Source: Candidatus Baltobacteraceae bacterium (GTDB taxonomy: Bacteria; Vulcanimicrobiota; Vulcanimicrobiia; Vulcanimicrobiales; Vulcanimicrobiaceae). From it: a stretch of DNA of 64,000 nt. Where the stretch lies: the NCBI GenBank assembly GCA_036559195.1, contig DATBTN010000058.1, forward strand, positions 1 through 64,000, read 5' to 3'. The notes under the pieces are model-generated. The model worked only from the letters and a program-made list of their open reading frames with translations, made no database searches and had not been told where the DNA came from. Below are positions 9,543 through 17,346 of this stretch, in pieces. The position numbers were made by a program, and so were the translations under genes. Position 1 is the stretch's first letter. Each line of letters begins with the position of its first letter.

Positions 9543-9683
9543 CTAGGCGAGCGTTCCGCGTAGCGGGCGCGTGTTCCAGCGCTCCAACTCGCGCGAATAC
9601 AGCACGGCGCTGCGCTCCTGGAGCTTCTGCTGGTTGATCTTCGAGACGCGTAGCCGTACCTCGGCGGTGCTCTTGCGTTTCAT
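9543..9683 (-). CDS. 46-residue basic protein coupled to tolC
   Basis: A short ORF whose ATG overlaps the stop codon of the upstream tolC gene (ATGA at 9683-9680), so it would be translated by coupling. It encodes 46 residues beginning MKRKSTAEVRLRVSK and containing QQKLQERSAVLYSRELERW. The product is basic, predicted mostly helical, with no membrane segment. It would be the last gene of the STAS-LolA-TetR-EmrAB-TolC operon. I do not recognise a family. The four-base overlap and the absence of an alternative gene here are the evidence that it is real. Confidence 0.55.
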   Translation of the reverse strand: MKRKSTAEVRLRVSKINQQKLQERSAVLYSRELERWNTRPLRGTLA

Positions 9684-11566
9684 GGATTGAGTGCTCCCTC
9701 TCCCACCGTTGTGAGATTGACGTTGTTGGCGCTTAAAATTTCGCCGGTCGATCGTTCGAGTTCGACGACGGCTTTGTTGAGGTCGGTCTGAGCCTGCAGC
9801 TCGCGGCCGCGATTGTCGGCTACTTCCAACTGCCGCTGCAAAATAAGAAACGTGGTCGAAGCGCCGTTGCGGAACCGGCGCTGCTCGCTCGCAAGTACGG
9901 CTTCGGATGCCGCACGCGCGGACCGCGCGGCGATGAGACGGTACTGCGCGCTCTTGAAAGCCTGCAGCGCGTCGCGTACCTCGACGGTCACGCGCTGCAC
10001 GATGCTGGCCTCCTGCAACTGCGTCGTTCGTTCGCGCTCTCGCGCGATCGCCAGATCGGCCTTGCCCGTCCGATCGCCGATCGGTATCGTGAGCCGCACG
10101 CCGGCGTTGTATACCGGGAACTTATTGCTCGTGAGATTCTTGATCGATTGATCGAGCGACCCGACGAGATACCCCGGGACCGGCGTGTTCGAGGGCATCA
10201 ACGTGGGAATTTGCTGATTTGCCGGCAGCTGCTTGTCGACCGCCGCGATTAACGCGTCGATGGCCATCACCTGCTGCGCGCTACTCTGCGCGAACGGGCT
10301 CGCATTAGGATCGGTCGGCGTTCCGGCGAAGCCGTTGCTCGTATAGCCGAGCTGCAGGTCGACTTGCGGTTTGACTTGATTCTCGGCATACGCTAGATCA
10401 ACGTTGGCAGAGCGCCGAGCGTCGGCAATCTGCGCCATTTCGGGACGATTTTTTAACGCTTGGGTAACCAGATCGGCAAGCGCCGGCTCCCGGGGAAGCT
10501 GCAGAACGGGGGTCGTCGGGACCAGATTGGCGCTCCAAATCGGATCGGCCGGATTCGCGAGCGTGAGTTCCTTGAGCTGGTTCTGCAGACTCGCCACGCT
10601 CTGCAATGCCGAAAAGACGTTATCTTGAAAAACGTTGACCTGGGTGTTCGACTGCACCACGTCGATCGGCGCGTTTACGCCGACCTTGGCGAGGCGCGCG
10701 TTGCTGCGCGATTGCACGAGCGCCTCTTTGAGCGCTTCTTCCTGTATCGCGACGTTGCGCCAGGCGGCAACCAAGTTCCAATACGCGTCCTGTACTTGCG
10801 CGACCGTCGTCGAAACCGATTGCAGGGTCTGGGCGTCGGTCATGTCGGCGTTGATTTTTGCCAGTTCGATGGACCGCGTGGTCGCATTTATCCCGCGATT
10901 CTTCGCTAACGGCTGCGTGAAGTTAACGGAAAATATCGTGGGATACGTCGGGTTGAACGCATTGATCGTCGTGTTGTCCTCGACGCGCTTACCCGAGACT
11001 TGGACTTGGTACTGCTGACCGCCGCGGAGCTGACCTTCGACGCCGCCTTGGAGTTGGATCGACTTCTGCACGATCGGCCCGAAGTTCGGCCCGGCAAAGA
11101 ACGCGTTCTGCGGCGCCTGCGAAACGTAACTATACTGCGGCTGCACCGAAAGGCGCACGTCGTATGCGCCCCGCGCGGCGGCGATTTGGTAATTCGCGAT
11201 GCGCCGGTTCGCTTGCGATACCGCCAGGTCGGGATTGTGCGCGAGCGCCATCGCGACGGCGTTGTCGAGCGTGATGCCGACGAATTGCTTCTGCGTGACC
11301 CCGACGAGATCGGCCGAGGGCGTTTCGAGATTCGGCGCCGCGTAGCCGGCGGCGACGTTCGGAACGTTCGGAAGAATCGGTATCGGCGGCGGCGGCGGCA
11401 AGCCGCCTTGCTGAATCGCCTTGGCCGCCGGCGAGGCTTGCGGGCGCGGCGTCGCGCGCGGAGCCGGCGTCTTCTGCTGCGCGCTCGCGGGTGCGGCAAA
11501 CGCCGCCCCACACGCGATCGATGCGAAGAGTGCGATGGCACGACGATTCACGAAAGCTCCAATCAT
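9680..11566 (-). CDS. tolC: TolC-family outer membrane efflux protein
   Basis: Outer-membrane channel component of a tripartite exporter. It has 628 residues with a signal peptide at residues 1-29 (VNRRAIALFASIACGAAFA, cleavage near ASAQQ) and a Pro-rich linker. Two long helical repeats follow, each with the family pattern, for example LDNAVAMALAHNPDLAVSQA near residue 100 and the matching RPEMAQIADARRSANVDLAYAENQVKP near 375. It is longer than E. coli TolC (about 493) because of the N-terminal linker and an insertion between the repeats. Its start overlaps the emrB stop (ATGA), which places it in one exporter with EmrA and EmrB. Confidence 0.92.
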   Translation of the reverse strand: MIGAFVNRRAIALFASIACGAAFAAPASAQQKTPAPRATPRPQASPAAKAIQQGGLPPPPPIPILPNVPNVAAGYAAPNLETPSADLVGVTQKQFVGITLDNAVAMALAHNPDLAVSQANRRIANYQIAAARGAYDVRLSVQPQYSYVSQAPQNAFFAGPNFGPIVQKSIQLQGGVEGQLRGGQQYQVQVSGKRVEDNTTINAFNPTYPTIFSVNFTQPLAKNRGINATTRSIELAKINADMTDAQTLQSVSTTVAQVQDAYWNLVAAWRNVAIQEEALKEALVQSRSNARLAKVGVNAPIDVVQSNTQVNVFQDNVFSALQSVASLQNQLKELTLANPADPIWSANLVPTTPVLQLPREPALADLVTQALKNRPEMAQIADARRSANVDLAYAENQVKPQVDLQLGYTSNGFAGTPTDPNASPFAQSSAQQVMAIDALIAAVDKQLPANQQIPTLMPSNTPVPGYLVGSLDQSIKNLTSNKFPVYNAGVRLTIPIGDRTGKADLAIARERERTTQLQEASIVQRVTVEVRDALQAFKSAQYRLIAARSARAASEAVLASEQRRFRNGASTTFLILQRQLEVADNRGRELQAQTDLNKAVVELERSTGEILSANNVNLTTVGEGALNP

Positions 11567-13110
11567 TTAACGGATACCGAGGCTGAGCCGATGCGCGGAC
11601 GGCGCATCAGAAGGACGAGCGGCGCCAAAACGATCGTGATGACGGCCGTCAAGCGCGACGTGTCCGCATACGATAGTGCGAGCGCCTGTTGCGCCACCAA
11701 CCCCGCTAAATCACGAATCGCGCGCAGCGAGTGTTCCCCGCCGTTGGCTGCCAAGAATTGAACGACCGGGTGCGCGTGCAAGGTGATGCCGGCCGAGAGC
11801 GCGTCTTGGTGCCGGGAGACGCCGCGCACGAGCACGGTGACGAGAACGGCCGTAGCGATGCTGCCGCCGACTTGGCGCGCGAGATTGAAGAACGCGGAAG
11901 TGGCCGCGACCTCCTTTGCGGGCACGGCATTGAGCACGGCCATCGAAAGCGGAACGAAGATCTGCGAGAGTCCGAGGCCGCTGATGACGAGCGACCAAAA
12001 GAACGTCCAGAAACCGGCCGTCGTGGTCGTTACGCTCGCGAGCATCCAATTTGAGATCGCTAAGAGCACGAAGCCCGAAAAGATCATCCACCGAACATCG
12101 ACCTTCCCGCGGCTAGCGAGGACCGCCGTGAACGGTGTCAGCAGCGCGATCGCGACGCCGCGAATGAGCATCGTCTCGCCCGACATCGTGGCCGTGAAAC
12201 CCAGCGAGTTCTGCACGTACTGCGGCAGAATCAGCACCGAGCCGTAGAGACTCACGCCGAGCACGGCTCCGAGCAGACTTCCCGCGACCACCGCGCGGTG
12301 GCGCAGCACGTGCAGATCGACGACCGGTATCTTCGAGCGCAGCGTCCAGATGACGAACGCGATGAGGCCGCCGGCGGCTAGCGCGGCGAAGAGTCGAATG
12401 TTCGGATCGGCGAACCAGTCGTATTGCTGCCCTTGATCGAGCACGTATTGCATCGATCCCAAGCCGGTCGCAAGCAGTCCCAATCCGATCCAATCGAGCT
12501 TCTTATTCTTCTGCGCCGGCGCCGGGTTACGCAGGACCAAATAGACGGCGAGCGCCGCGACGATACCGATCGGGATGTTGATGAAGAACGCCCAGCGCCA
12601 GGAGAGATTGTCGGTGATGATCCCGCCCAATAGCGGCCCGAGCGTCGGACCCACGATCACGCCGAGCGAAAAGATCCCCTGCGCTTTGCCTTGTTCGGCG
12701 AGCGGATACGTTTCGCGCAGAATCGCCTGCGAGGTGGAGATCAAACCGCCGCCGCCGACGCCTTGAACGATGCGCCAGAAGACCAGCGCCTCGAAACTGC
12801 CCGCAAAGCCGCACATGGTCGACGCGAACGTGAAGAGCGCGATCGAAGCGAGATAGTATGCGCGGCGCCCGAACCGGTCTTGCAGCCACGGGGTGATTGG
12901 AATGATCACGACGTTGGCGATGATGTACCCCGTCACGATCCAGGCGCCCTGATCGACGGCCACGCCGAAATTGCCCTGGATATTCGGCAGCGCTACGTTC
13001 ACGATCGTGGTATCGACGATCTCGAGCATCGTCGCGGTTATGACCGCCAACGTCACGACGGTCCGGCGCCACCCGTATTCGATGACGTTGGACTCGAAGA
13101 CCGAACGCAC
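11563..13110 (-). CDS. emrB: DHA2-family MFS multidrug exporter (EmrB-like)
   Basis: Inner-membrane proton-driven drug exporter, 515 residues with about 14 predicted transmembrane helices. Motifs include DTTIVNVALPNIQ in helix 1 (the DHA2 signature), LQDRFGRRAYYL (motif A, loop 2-3) and WRIVQGVGGGGLISTSQA in helix 4. I place the start at GTG 13110, one base after the emrA stop, because the upstream extension would lie inside emrA. It works with EmrA and TolC in the same operon. The substrate cannot be read from sequence. Confidence 0.92.
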   Translation of the reverse strand: MRSVFESNVIEYGWRRTVVTLAVITATMLEIVDTTIVNVALPNIQGNFGVAVDQGAWIVTGYIIANVVIIPITPWLQDRFGRRAYYLASIALFTFASTMCGFAGSFEALVFWRIVQGVGGGGLISTSQAILRETYPLAEQGKAQGIFSLGVIVGPTLGPLLGGIITDNLSWRWAFFINIPIGIVAALAVYLVLRNPAPAQKNKKLDWIGLGLLATGLGSMQYVLDQGQQYDWFADPNIRLFAALAAGGLIAFVIWTLRSKIPVVDLHVLRHRAVVAGSLLGAVLGVSLYGSVLILPQYVQNSLGFTATMSGETMLIRGVAIALLTPFTAVLASRGKVDVRWMIFSGFVLLAISNWMLASVTTTTAGFWTFFWSLVISGLGLSQIFVPLSMAVLNAVPAKEVAATSAFFNLARQVGGSIATAVLVTVLVRGVSRHQDALSAGITLHAHPVVQFLAANGGEHSLRAIRDLAGLVAQQALALSYADTSRLTAVITIVLAPLVLLMRRPRIGSASVSVK

Positions 13111-13111
13111 G

Positions 13112-14383
13112 CTAGCGGACTCGCACCGAGGCTTCGACGGACATTCCCGGACGCATCGGGTATTTGCTAAAGTCGACGCCGGCAAAGCCAATCTTTACCG
13201 GGATGCGCTGCGTGACTTTGACGAAGTTGCCGGTGGAGTTTTGTGCGGGAACCAACGCGTACGTGTTCTGCGACGCGGGATTGATCGAGAGAACCTTCCC
13301 GTCGAAGGTTTGGCCCTTGTAGGCATCGACTTTGATGTCTACCTGCTGGCCCGCGCGCATCGATCCGACTTGCGTTTCCTTGAAGTTTGCCGTCACGAAG
13401 ACCTCGTCCGGAATCAGCGTCAGCAACGACAATCCCGACTGCACGGTCTGACCGACTTCCACGTTCTTCTCTCCGACGTAGCCGTCGATCGGAGCGTAGA
13501 TTTTCGTGTACGTTACGTTTTGCTTGGCGATGTCGAGGGCCGCGCGCGCGGCGCTGATCAACGCCGGCGCTTGGGCTTGGCTGAGTTTTCCCTGCGCCGT
13601 TTGAAGGCCGCCCTGGGCGGCGCCGACGCCGGCTACCGAAGCCGAGACCTTGGATTGCGCGGCGTTAAGGTTCGCTTGCGCCACGTTGATCGAATCGAGG
13701 GCGCTGCGATACTGCGACGCGGCCGCGGCTTCCGCCGAGCGGGCGGCGTCGAGTTGCTGCGCCGGGAGATCGCCGGTCGAAACGAGCGACTGCGTGCGCC
13801 GTAGATCCGCCTGCGCTTTGGCAAGCGACGCCTGCGCCGCGGGCAACTCCGCTTGCGCCGCGCGCACTTGCGCGACGGCCGCATCTACACCGGCCTGCGA
13901 AGCCGGCACTTGCGCCTGAGCGCCGCTGATCTGCGCTTGCGCCTGCGTTATGCCGCCCGAGCCTTGCGTTACGCCGGCCCGTTGATTCTCGAGCGCGACT
14001 TGAAAGTTCGCTTCGGCCTGCGTCACTTTGGCCTGTTCGTCGGTGCTATCGAGCACGATGAGCAGTTGCCCCTTACGCACGGGTTGATCGGTCGCGACCA
14101 AGATCCGCTCGACGCGTTCGCCGATCTTGCTCGTGACGTCCACGGTGTTGGCGTCCACACGCGCGTCGTCGGTCGATTGGTGAGCGCGTGCGTAGACAAA
14201 ATACTTGACGCCGAAGATCAACAAAGCGATCACCGCGATTGCCACCACCAGGAGGCCGATCGAACGCACGACCGGATTTGCGGTCTTGGCCGGAACCTCG
14301 TCTTGGGGCGGCGCTCCGTGCCCGGTGCCGTTCGAGGTCGCCCCCGTCGTCGCCGGTTTTTGGACCTCGCGCGAATCCGTCAC
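13112..14383 (-). CDS. emrA: HlyD/EmrA-family membrane-fusion protein
   Basis: Periplasmic adaptor that links EmrB to TolC. The 423-residue protein has one N-terminal membrane helix (about residues 38-60), a biotinyl-lipoyl-like half motif, then a long Ala/Gln-rich coiled-coil hairpin (about 120-280) full of QAQ and AQAxL repeats. A second lipoyl half (APIDGYVGEKNVEVGQTV) and a beta-barrel domain follow. The hairpin is unusually long and low in complexity. Its start overlaps the tetR stop (ATGA). Confidence 0.93.
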   Translation of the reverse strand: MTDSREVQKPATTGATSNGTGHGAPPQDEVPAKTANPVVRSIGLLVVAIAVIALLIFGVKYFVYARAHQSTDDARVDANTVDVTSKIGERVERILVATDQPVRKGQLLIVLDSTDEQAKVTQAEANFQVALENQRAGVTQGSGGITQAQAQISGAQAQVPASQAGVDAAVAQVRAAQAELPAAQASLAKAQADLRRTQSLVSTGDLPAQQLDAARSAEAAAASQYRSALDSINVAQANLNAAQSKVSASVAGVGAAQGGLQTAQGKLSQAQAPALISAARAALDIAKQNVTYTKIYAPIDGYVGEKNVEVGQTVQSGLSLLTLIPDEVFVTANFKETQVGSMRAGQQVDIKVDAYKGQTFDGKVLSINPASQNTYALVPAQNSTGNFVKVTQRIPVKIGFAGVDFSKYPMRPGMSVEASVRVR

Positions 14384-15000
14384 TTGCTTCGTACTCCGTT
14401 CAGAAAGACCCCGATTTGAAATCGCGTAAGCTCGTCGGGGTCGATCGGATATTGATCCTTAAATTTCTTGCGCCCCAGCACCCGCGAAAAGATCATTCCC
14501 ATAAAGAATCGCGCGAGCCAAATCGGGTTTCCGCGCAGCTCGCCGGTCTGGACGCGCCGCGACATATATTCGACGATGACTTCGTGAATGGCGTGCGGTG
14601 CGCGCCACGCCTGATCCGAGACGCCGTCCTCTTCGTCTTCTTCGGAGAGCGACATGACGATCAGATCGCGCACGTTCTCCATGCGCTCGGTCAGCGCGCG
14701 AGCGATCGCGGCCAGATCCTCGTCGATATCTCCGGAAAGCTTGCTGACGAGCCCCTGGAGTTCTACCGCGCCGCAGAAGTGCTTCGTGCACTCCATAATG
14801 AGCGCGTCCTTATTTCCGAAATGTCGAAAGAGCGTCGCTTCGTTCACCGCGGCCCGTTCGGCGATCTCGCGGGTCGTCGTCCCGCGGCGCCCCTTACGGG
14901 AGAAGAGTTCGCGGGTGGCCCACAGGATGCGCTCGCGTGTCTCCTCGGGAGAGGTCGAACGGCCCGGATCGGGTTTTGAAACGCGTTCTGTTTCGAGCAT
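14380..15000 (-). CDS. TetR-family transcriptional regulator
   Basis: A 206-residue one-component repressor. The N-terminal helix-turn-helix (about residues 18-65) contains RILWATRELFSRKGRRGTTT and AAVNEATLFRHFGNKD, the canonical TetR recognition region. The C-terminal ligand domain is not assignable. It lies inside the efflux operon between a LolA-like gene and emrA, so it probably controls that operon. The two 18-bp dyads at 15998-16015 and 16045-16062, upstream of the first gene, are the best candidate operators. Its ATG overlaps the LolA-like stop (TAATG). Confidence 0.93.
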   Translation of the reverse strand: MLETERVSKPDPGRSTSPEETRERILWATRELFSRKGRRGTTTREIAERAAVNEATLFRHFGNKDALIMECTKHFCGAVELQGLVSKLSGDIDEDLAAIARALTERMENVRDLIVMSLSEEDEEDGVSDQAWRAPHAIHEVIVEYMSRRVQTGELRGNPIWLARFFMGMIFSRVLGRKKFKDQYPIDPDELTRFQIGVFLNGVRSK

Positions 15001-15656
15001 TATTTCCTTTCGAAGACCGCGTCGTCGACGGCGACGTTGGTGTGATACTGCACGTAGTTGGCGTCGGCGACTGCCCGCACGTGCGGAATATGAATATCGG
15101 CGTGCTGGGACGCAATCACGCTGTACTGTCCCTCGGTCTTAAACGTCTGCGTCATGACGATCAGGCCGCCGTTGGTGTAGTGCCATTCCATCTGCGCGAC
15201 CTGATAGGTGGCCGGATCGACGTACGCGAGCGTGTAATCGAGCTGGCTGCTATGGATCTTCTTCGTGAGGCGCAATGCGATCATCGGTCGTCCGCCGAGC
15301 GCGCGGACGCCGTCGATGCTAAGCCGCTGATCCTTCTCCCACGACGCCGGATCGCCGATGTCGGCGAAGAGTTTCTGGAAGCCTTTCGCGTAGCTCGGAA
15401 CGCGATCGAAGACCACTTCGTAGTTATTCGGACGCTTGAAGTACGACGTTCCATCGAGCTTCGGCGAGAGGAACGGAAAATTCAACATCCGCACGTCAAC
15501 GTGAACGCGGGCTTGAAACGAACGCAGCGACGGATTGCGCGCGAGCATTTTTTCAACCACCGCATGACCGTCGGTTGCGGTGGATTGTGCGCCGGCCGGG
15601 AGCGCGACCAGAACCGCGGCGGCGATCAGGAGGGCCGACGCGAGGCGCCGGATCAT
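15000..15656 (-). CDS. LolA-like periplasmic carrier protein
   Basis: A secreted 218-residue protein with a signal peptide (MIRRLASALLIAAAVLVALPAGAQ). The mature part resembles the LolA/LolB/DUF1571-type open beta-barrel: it begins with a helix (VVEKMLARNPSLRSFQARVHV) and continues with alternating strands such as YFKRPNNYEVVF and VAQMEWHYTNGG. Members bind lipids or lipoproteins in a hydrophobic cavity. Being sandwiched between a STAS gene and a TetR/EmrAB/TolC set, it may carry a lipid-like substrate for this exporter. Both ends overlap neighbouring genes. Confidence 0.7.
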   Translation of the reverse strand: MIRRLASALLIAAAVLVALPAGAQSTATDGHAVVEKMLARNPSLRSFQARVHVDVRMLNFPFLSPKLDGTSYFKRPNNYEVVFDRVPSYAKGFQKLFADIGDPASWEKDQRLSIDGVRALGGRPMIALRLTKKIHSSQLDYTLAYVDPATYQVAQMEWHYTNGGLIVMTQTFKTEGQYSVIASQHADIHIPHVRAVADANYVQYHTNVAVDDAVFERK

Positions 15657-15952
15657 GCCGCCACCCCGGTGGGCCGGACCGCAATCGTAAAGACGCGATC
15701 GAGGGCGGTAACGGCGAGCGTCCTTTTAAGATCCTCGCGAGTCACGTGCAATGCGATCTCGCCGCCGGCGTCGCGGACTCGCCGGAGGATGGTAATCAAG
15801 CCTCTGATGGCCTCGACGTCCAGCGACGGCAAGCCGTCGAGGTCGAGCAGGAGGCGGGCTCCGTCGGATTCGTGGGCCGCGACGAGAGCCCGCTGAAAGG
15901 CTTCGATCGGCGCGAGGCGGGGATGTTTGTATGAAAAAACGTGGCTATCCAT
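15653..15952 (-). CDS. STAS-domain protein, first gene of the efflux operon
   Basis: A 99-residue stand-alone STAS domain: LLLDLDGLPSLDVEAIRGLITILRR is the central strand-helix unit. In anti-sigma-factor antagonists a phosphorylatable Ser/Thr sits at the start of this helix (D-S-S/T-G); here it reads D45-V-E-A, so the usual phosphosite is missing. STAS domains without the site also occur in lipid transporters (MlaB type). It starts at ATG 15952 and overlaps the LolA-like gene by four bases. It is either a non-phosphorylatable partner-switch component or a structural subunit. Confidence 0.75.
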   Translation of the reverse strand: MDSHVFSYKHPRLAPIEAFQRALVAAHESDGARLLLDLDGLPSLDVEAIRGLITILRRVRDAGGEIALHVTREDLKRTLAVTALDRVFTIAVRPTGVAA

Positions 15953-15997
15953 GGCGATTCTGCTGCCCTACTACTCACAAAAAGCGGGTGTTTCGGC

Positions 15998-16015
15998 TGC
16001 AAGTGGGTACTTGCA
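15998..16015. promoter_or_regulatory. Operator-like dyad 1
   Basis: TGCAAGT-GGGT-ACTTGCA: perfect 7-bp arms, 4-bp spacer, 18 bp in total. It lies between the divergent STAS-efflux operon and the beta-lactamase-like gene. The size and symmetry suit a TetR-type dimer, and the operon encodes one. Confidence 0.55.
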
Positions 16016-16043
16016 CGCAGATGGTAGCATACCGCCGAGGGCT

Positions 16044-16916
16044 ATGCAAGTACTTACATGCATTGCGCAACCGAGCGAGCGGGCGGCAACCGAAGGCCGC
16101 ACTCCGGCGAGCGGGAATATCGCTCGCGTGTTGACCCAAGAAACCGTCCTCGCCGCCGCCGCCGATGCGGGCCTCACGCCGTGCTCGATCGTCGTGCGCC
16201 GCCTCGATTCGGGCGAAGGCCCGGATATCTCGATCGAACCGCAGCGCTACCTGTACCCGGCGAGCATGCTCAAGGTTCCGCTCGCGCTCGCAACGCTCGC
16301 ACTCGTCCAATCGGGCGATCTGCGCCTCGACCAACCCTTCGAGGTAACGCACGCGAACATGACGGCTAACGACAAACCGTCGCCGATGGTGCCCGGCTAC
16401 GCGGCGCCACTTCGCGAAATCGTGGAACTTGCGATCACGATCTCCGACAACGTTGCGACCAACATGCTCTACGATATCGTCGGGCGCGAGCGCGCGACGG
16501 CGATCGTGCAGCAGCGTTTCGGACTTACCACTACCTCGTTTGCCCGGAAACTCTCGGGAAGCGAGCCGCTGATTCACGATGCGGAGTGGGACGGCGAACG
16601 GCGCAACCGGCATAACGCCGGGGATGCCGCCCGCCTCTACGAACTGATCGCACGCGACCGGGTGCCGTTCGCACACCTGCTGCGCGAAACGTTAGCCCGC
16701 CAGCAGTTCAACAATAAGCTCAGCGCGGGGCTGCTTCCCGGCGATCGTTTCGCGCACAAAACGGGCGATACCGACGAAGTCACGCACGACGGCGGAATCC
16801 TCGATACGTTCTTGGGCGCGTCCTACGCGATCGTCGTGTATGCCGGCCTGGAGGCGACCGACTCCAACAACGCCCGATTCGGCCCGTTCATGAACCAAAT
16901 CCGGGCGCTGTTGTAA
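16044..16916 (+). CDS. Class A beta-lactamase-like serine hydrolase
   Basis: Penicillin-recognising serine enzyme fold, about 290 residues. The active-site S-x-x-K is SMLK (S74, K77 from this start), followed by an SDN loop (ISDNVATNML) and a C-terminal KTG box (HKTGDTDE). The omega-loop Glu of true class A beta-lactamases (ExxLN) is not evident; the matching region reads NRHNAGDAARL. It may therefore be an esterase or a peptidase-like relative. No signal peptide is visible from ATG 16044, and GTG 16128 is an alternative start at the domain boundary. It is divergent from the STAS-efflux operon and shares its operator region. Confidence 0.75.
   Translation: MQVLTCIAQPSERAATEGRTPASGNIARVLTQETVLAAAADAGLTPCSIVVRRLDSGEGPDISIEPQRYLYPASMLKVPLALATLALVQSGDLRLDQPFEVTHANMTANDKPSPMVPGYAAPLREIVELAITISDNVATNMLYDIVGRERATAIVQQRFGLTTTSFARKLSGSEPLIHDAEWDGERRNRHNAGDAARLYELIARDRVPFAHLLRETLARQQFNNKLSAGLLPGDRFAHKTGDTDEVTHDGGILDTFLGASYAIVVYAGLEATDSNNARFGPFMNQIRALL
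16045..16062. promoter_or_regulatory. Operator-like dyad 2
   Basis: TGCAAGT-ACTT-ACATGCA: a second copy of the dyad 47 bp from the first, with one arm mismatch. It overlaps the putative ATG at 16044 of the divergent gene, so binding could affect both directions. Confidence 0.5.
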
Positions 16917-16928
16917 GGGTACCGGCCG

Positions 16929-17333
16929 TTACGGCGTCGGCGTGGGGTTCGCGTATTCCGATCCGGCCGAGGATTTTCCGCGATGATGGCCCATGGCGCC
17001 GGCGGAGCCGGCGAGATGGTAGCCCGCTGCCGTAGCGGCCGACGGACACATGTACTGGCCGTGCGCGGTCTTACCGTAATACGGATCTCCGGCTTCGTGA
17101 TAGGCCTTTGACTTGAGGTTCACCCAAACCGGTTTGACCGCGCCGCAGTTGAGCGCGGCGGCGTTCATGGCGCCGCCGGTCGTCGGGGCCATCGCGCCGG
17201 CGGTCGACGGGGCTTGCGCGGAATTGGTGGTCGTGTAGGTCGAGCTGGTCGTCTTCTTACCGCCGCATCCGCTCAGCACGACTGTGGCGAGCATCGCGAC
17301 GGCCGCAATGCGGGAAATCGTAGTCGTATTCAC
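16929..17333 (-). CDS. Small lipoprotein with a YHxxGxxYYGKT-type motif
   Basis: A 134-residue predicted lipoprotein: signal peptide with lipobox LSGC (Cys near residue 23), a Thr/Ser/Ala-rich linker, and a compact domain containing VWVNLKSKAYHEAGDPYYGKTAHGQYM. This motif is common in small secreted proteins of unknown role, where the equivalent His/Cys positions look metal-binding-like. GGAGGG precedes the ATG at good distance. It follows the hut operon by 13 bases and may be co-transcribed, though the function looks unrelated. Its 3' end faces the beta-lactamase-like gene. Confidence 0.75.
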   Translation of the reverse strand: MNTTTISRIAAVAMLATVVLSGCGGKKTTSSTYTTTNSAQAPSTAGAMAPTTGGAMNAAALNCGAVKPVWVNLKSKAYHEAGDPYYGKTAHGQYMCPSAATAAGYHLAGSAGAMGHHRGKSSAGSEYANPTPTP

Positions 17334-17346
17334 TGCCAGGCCCTCC

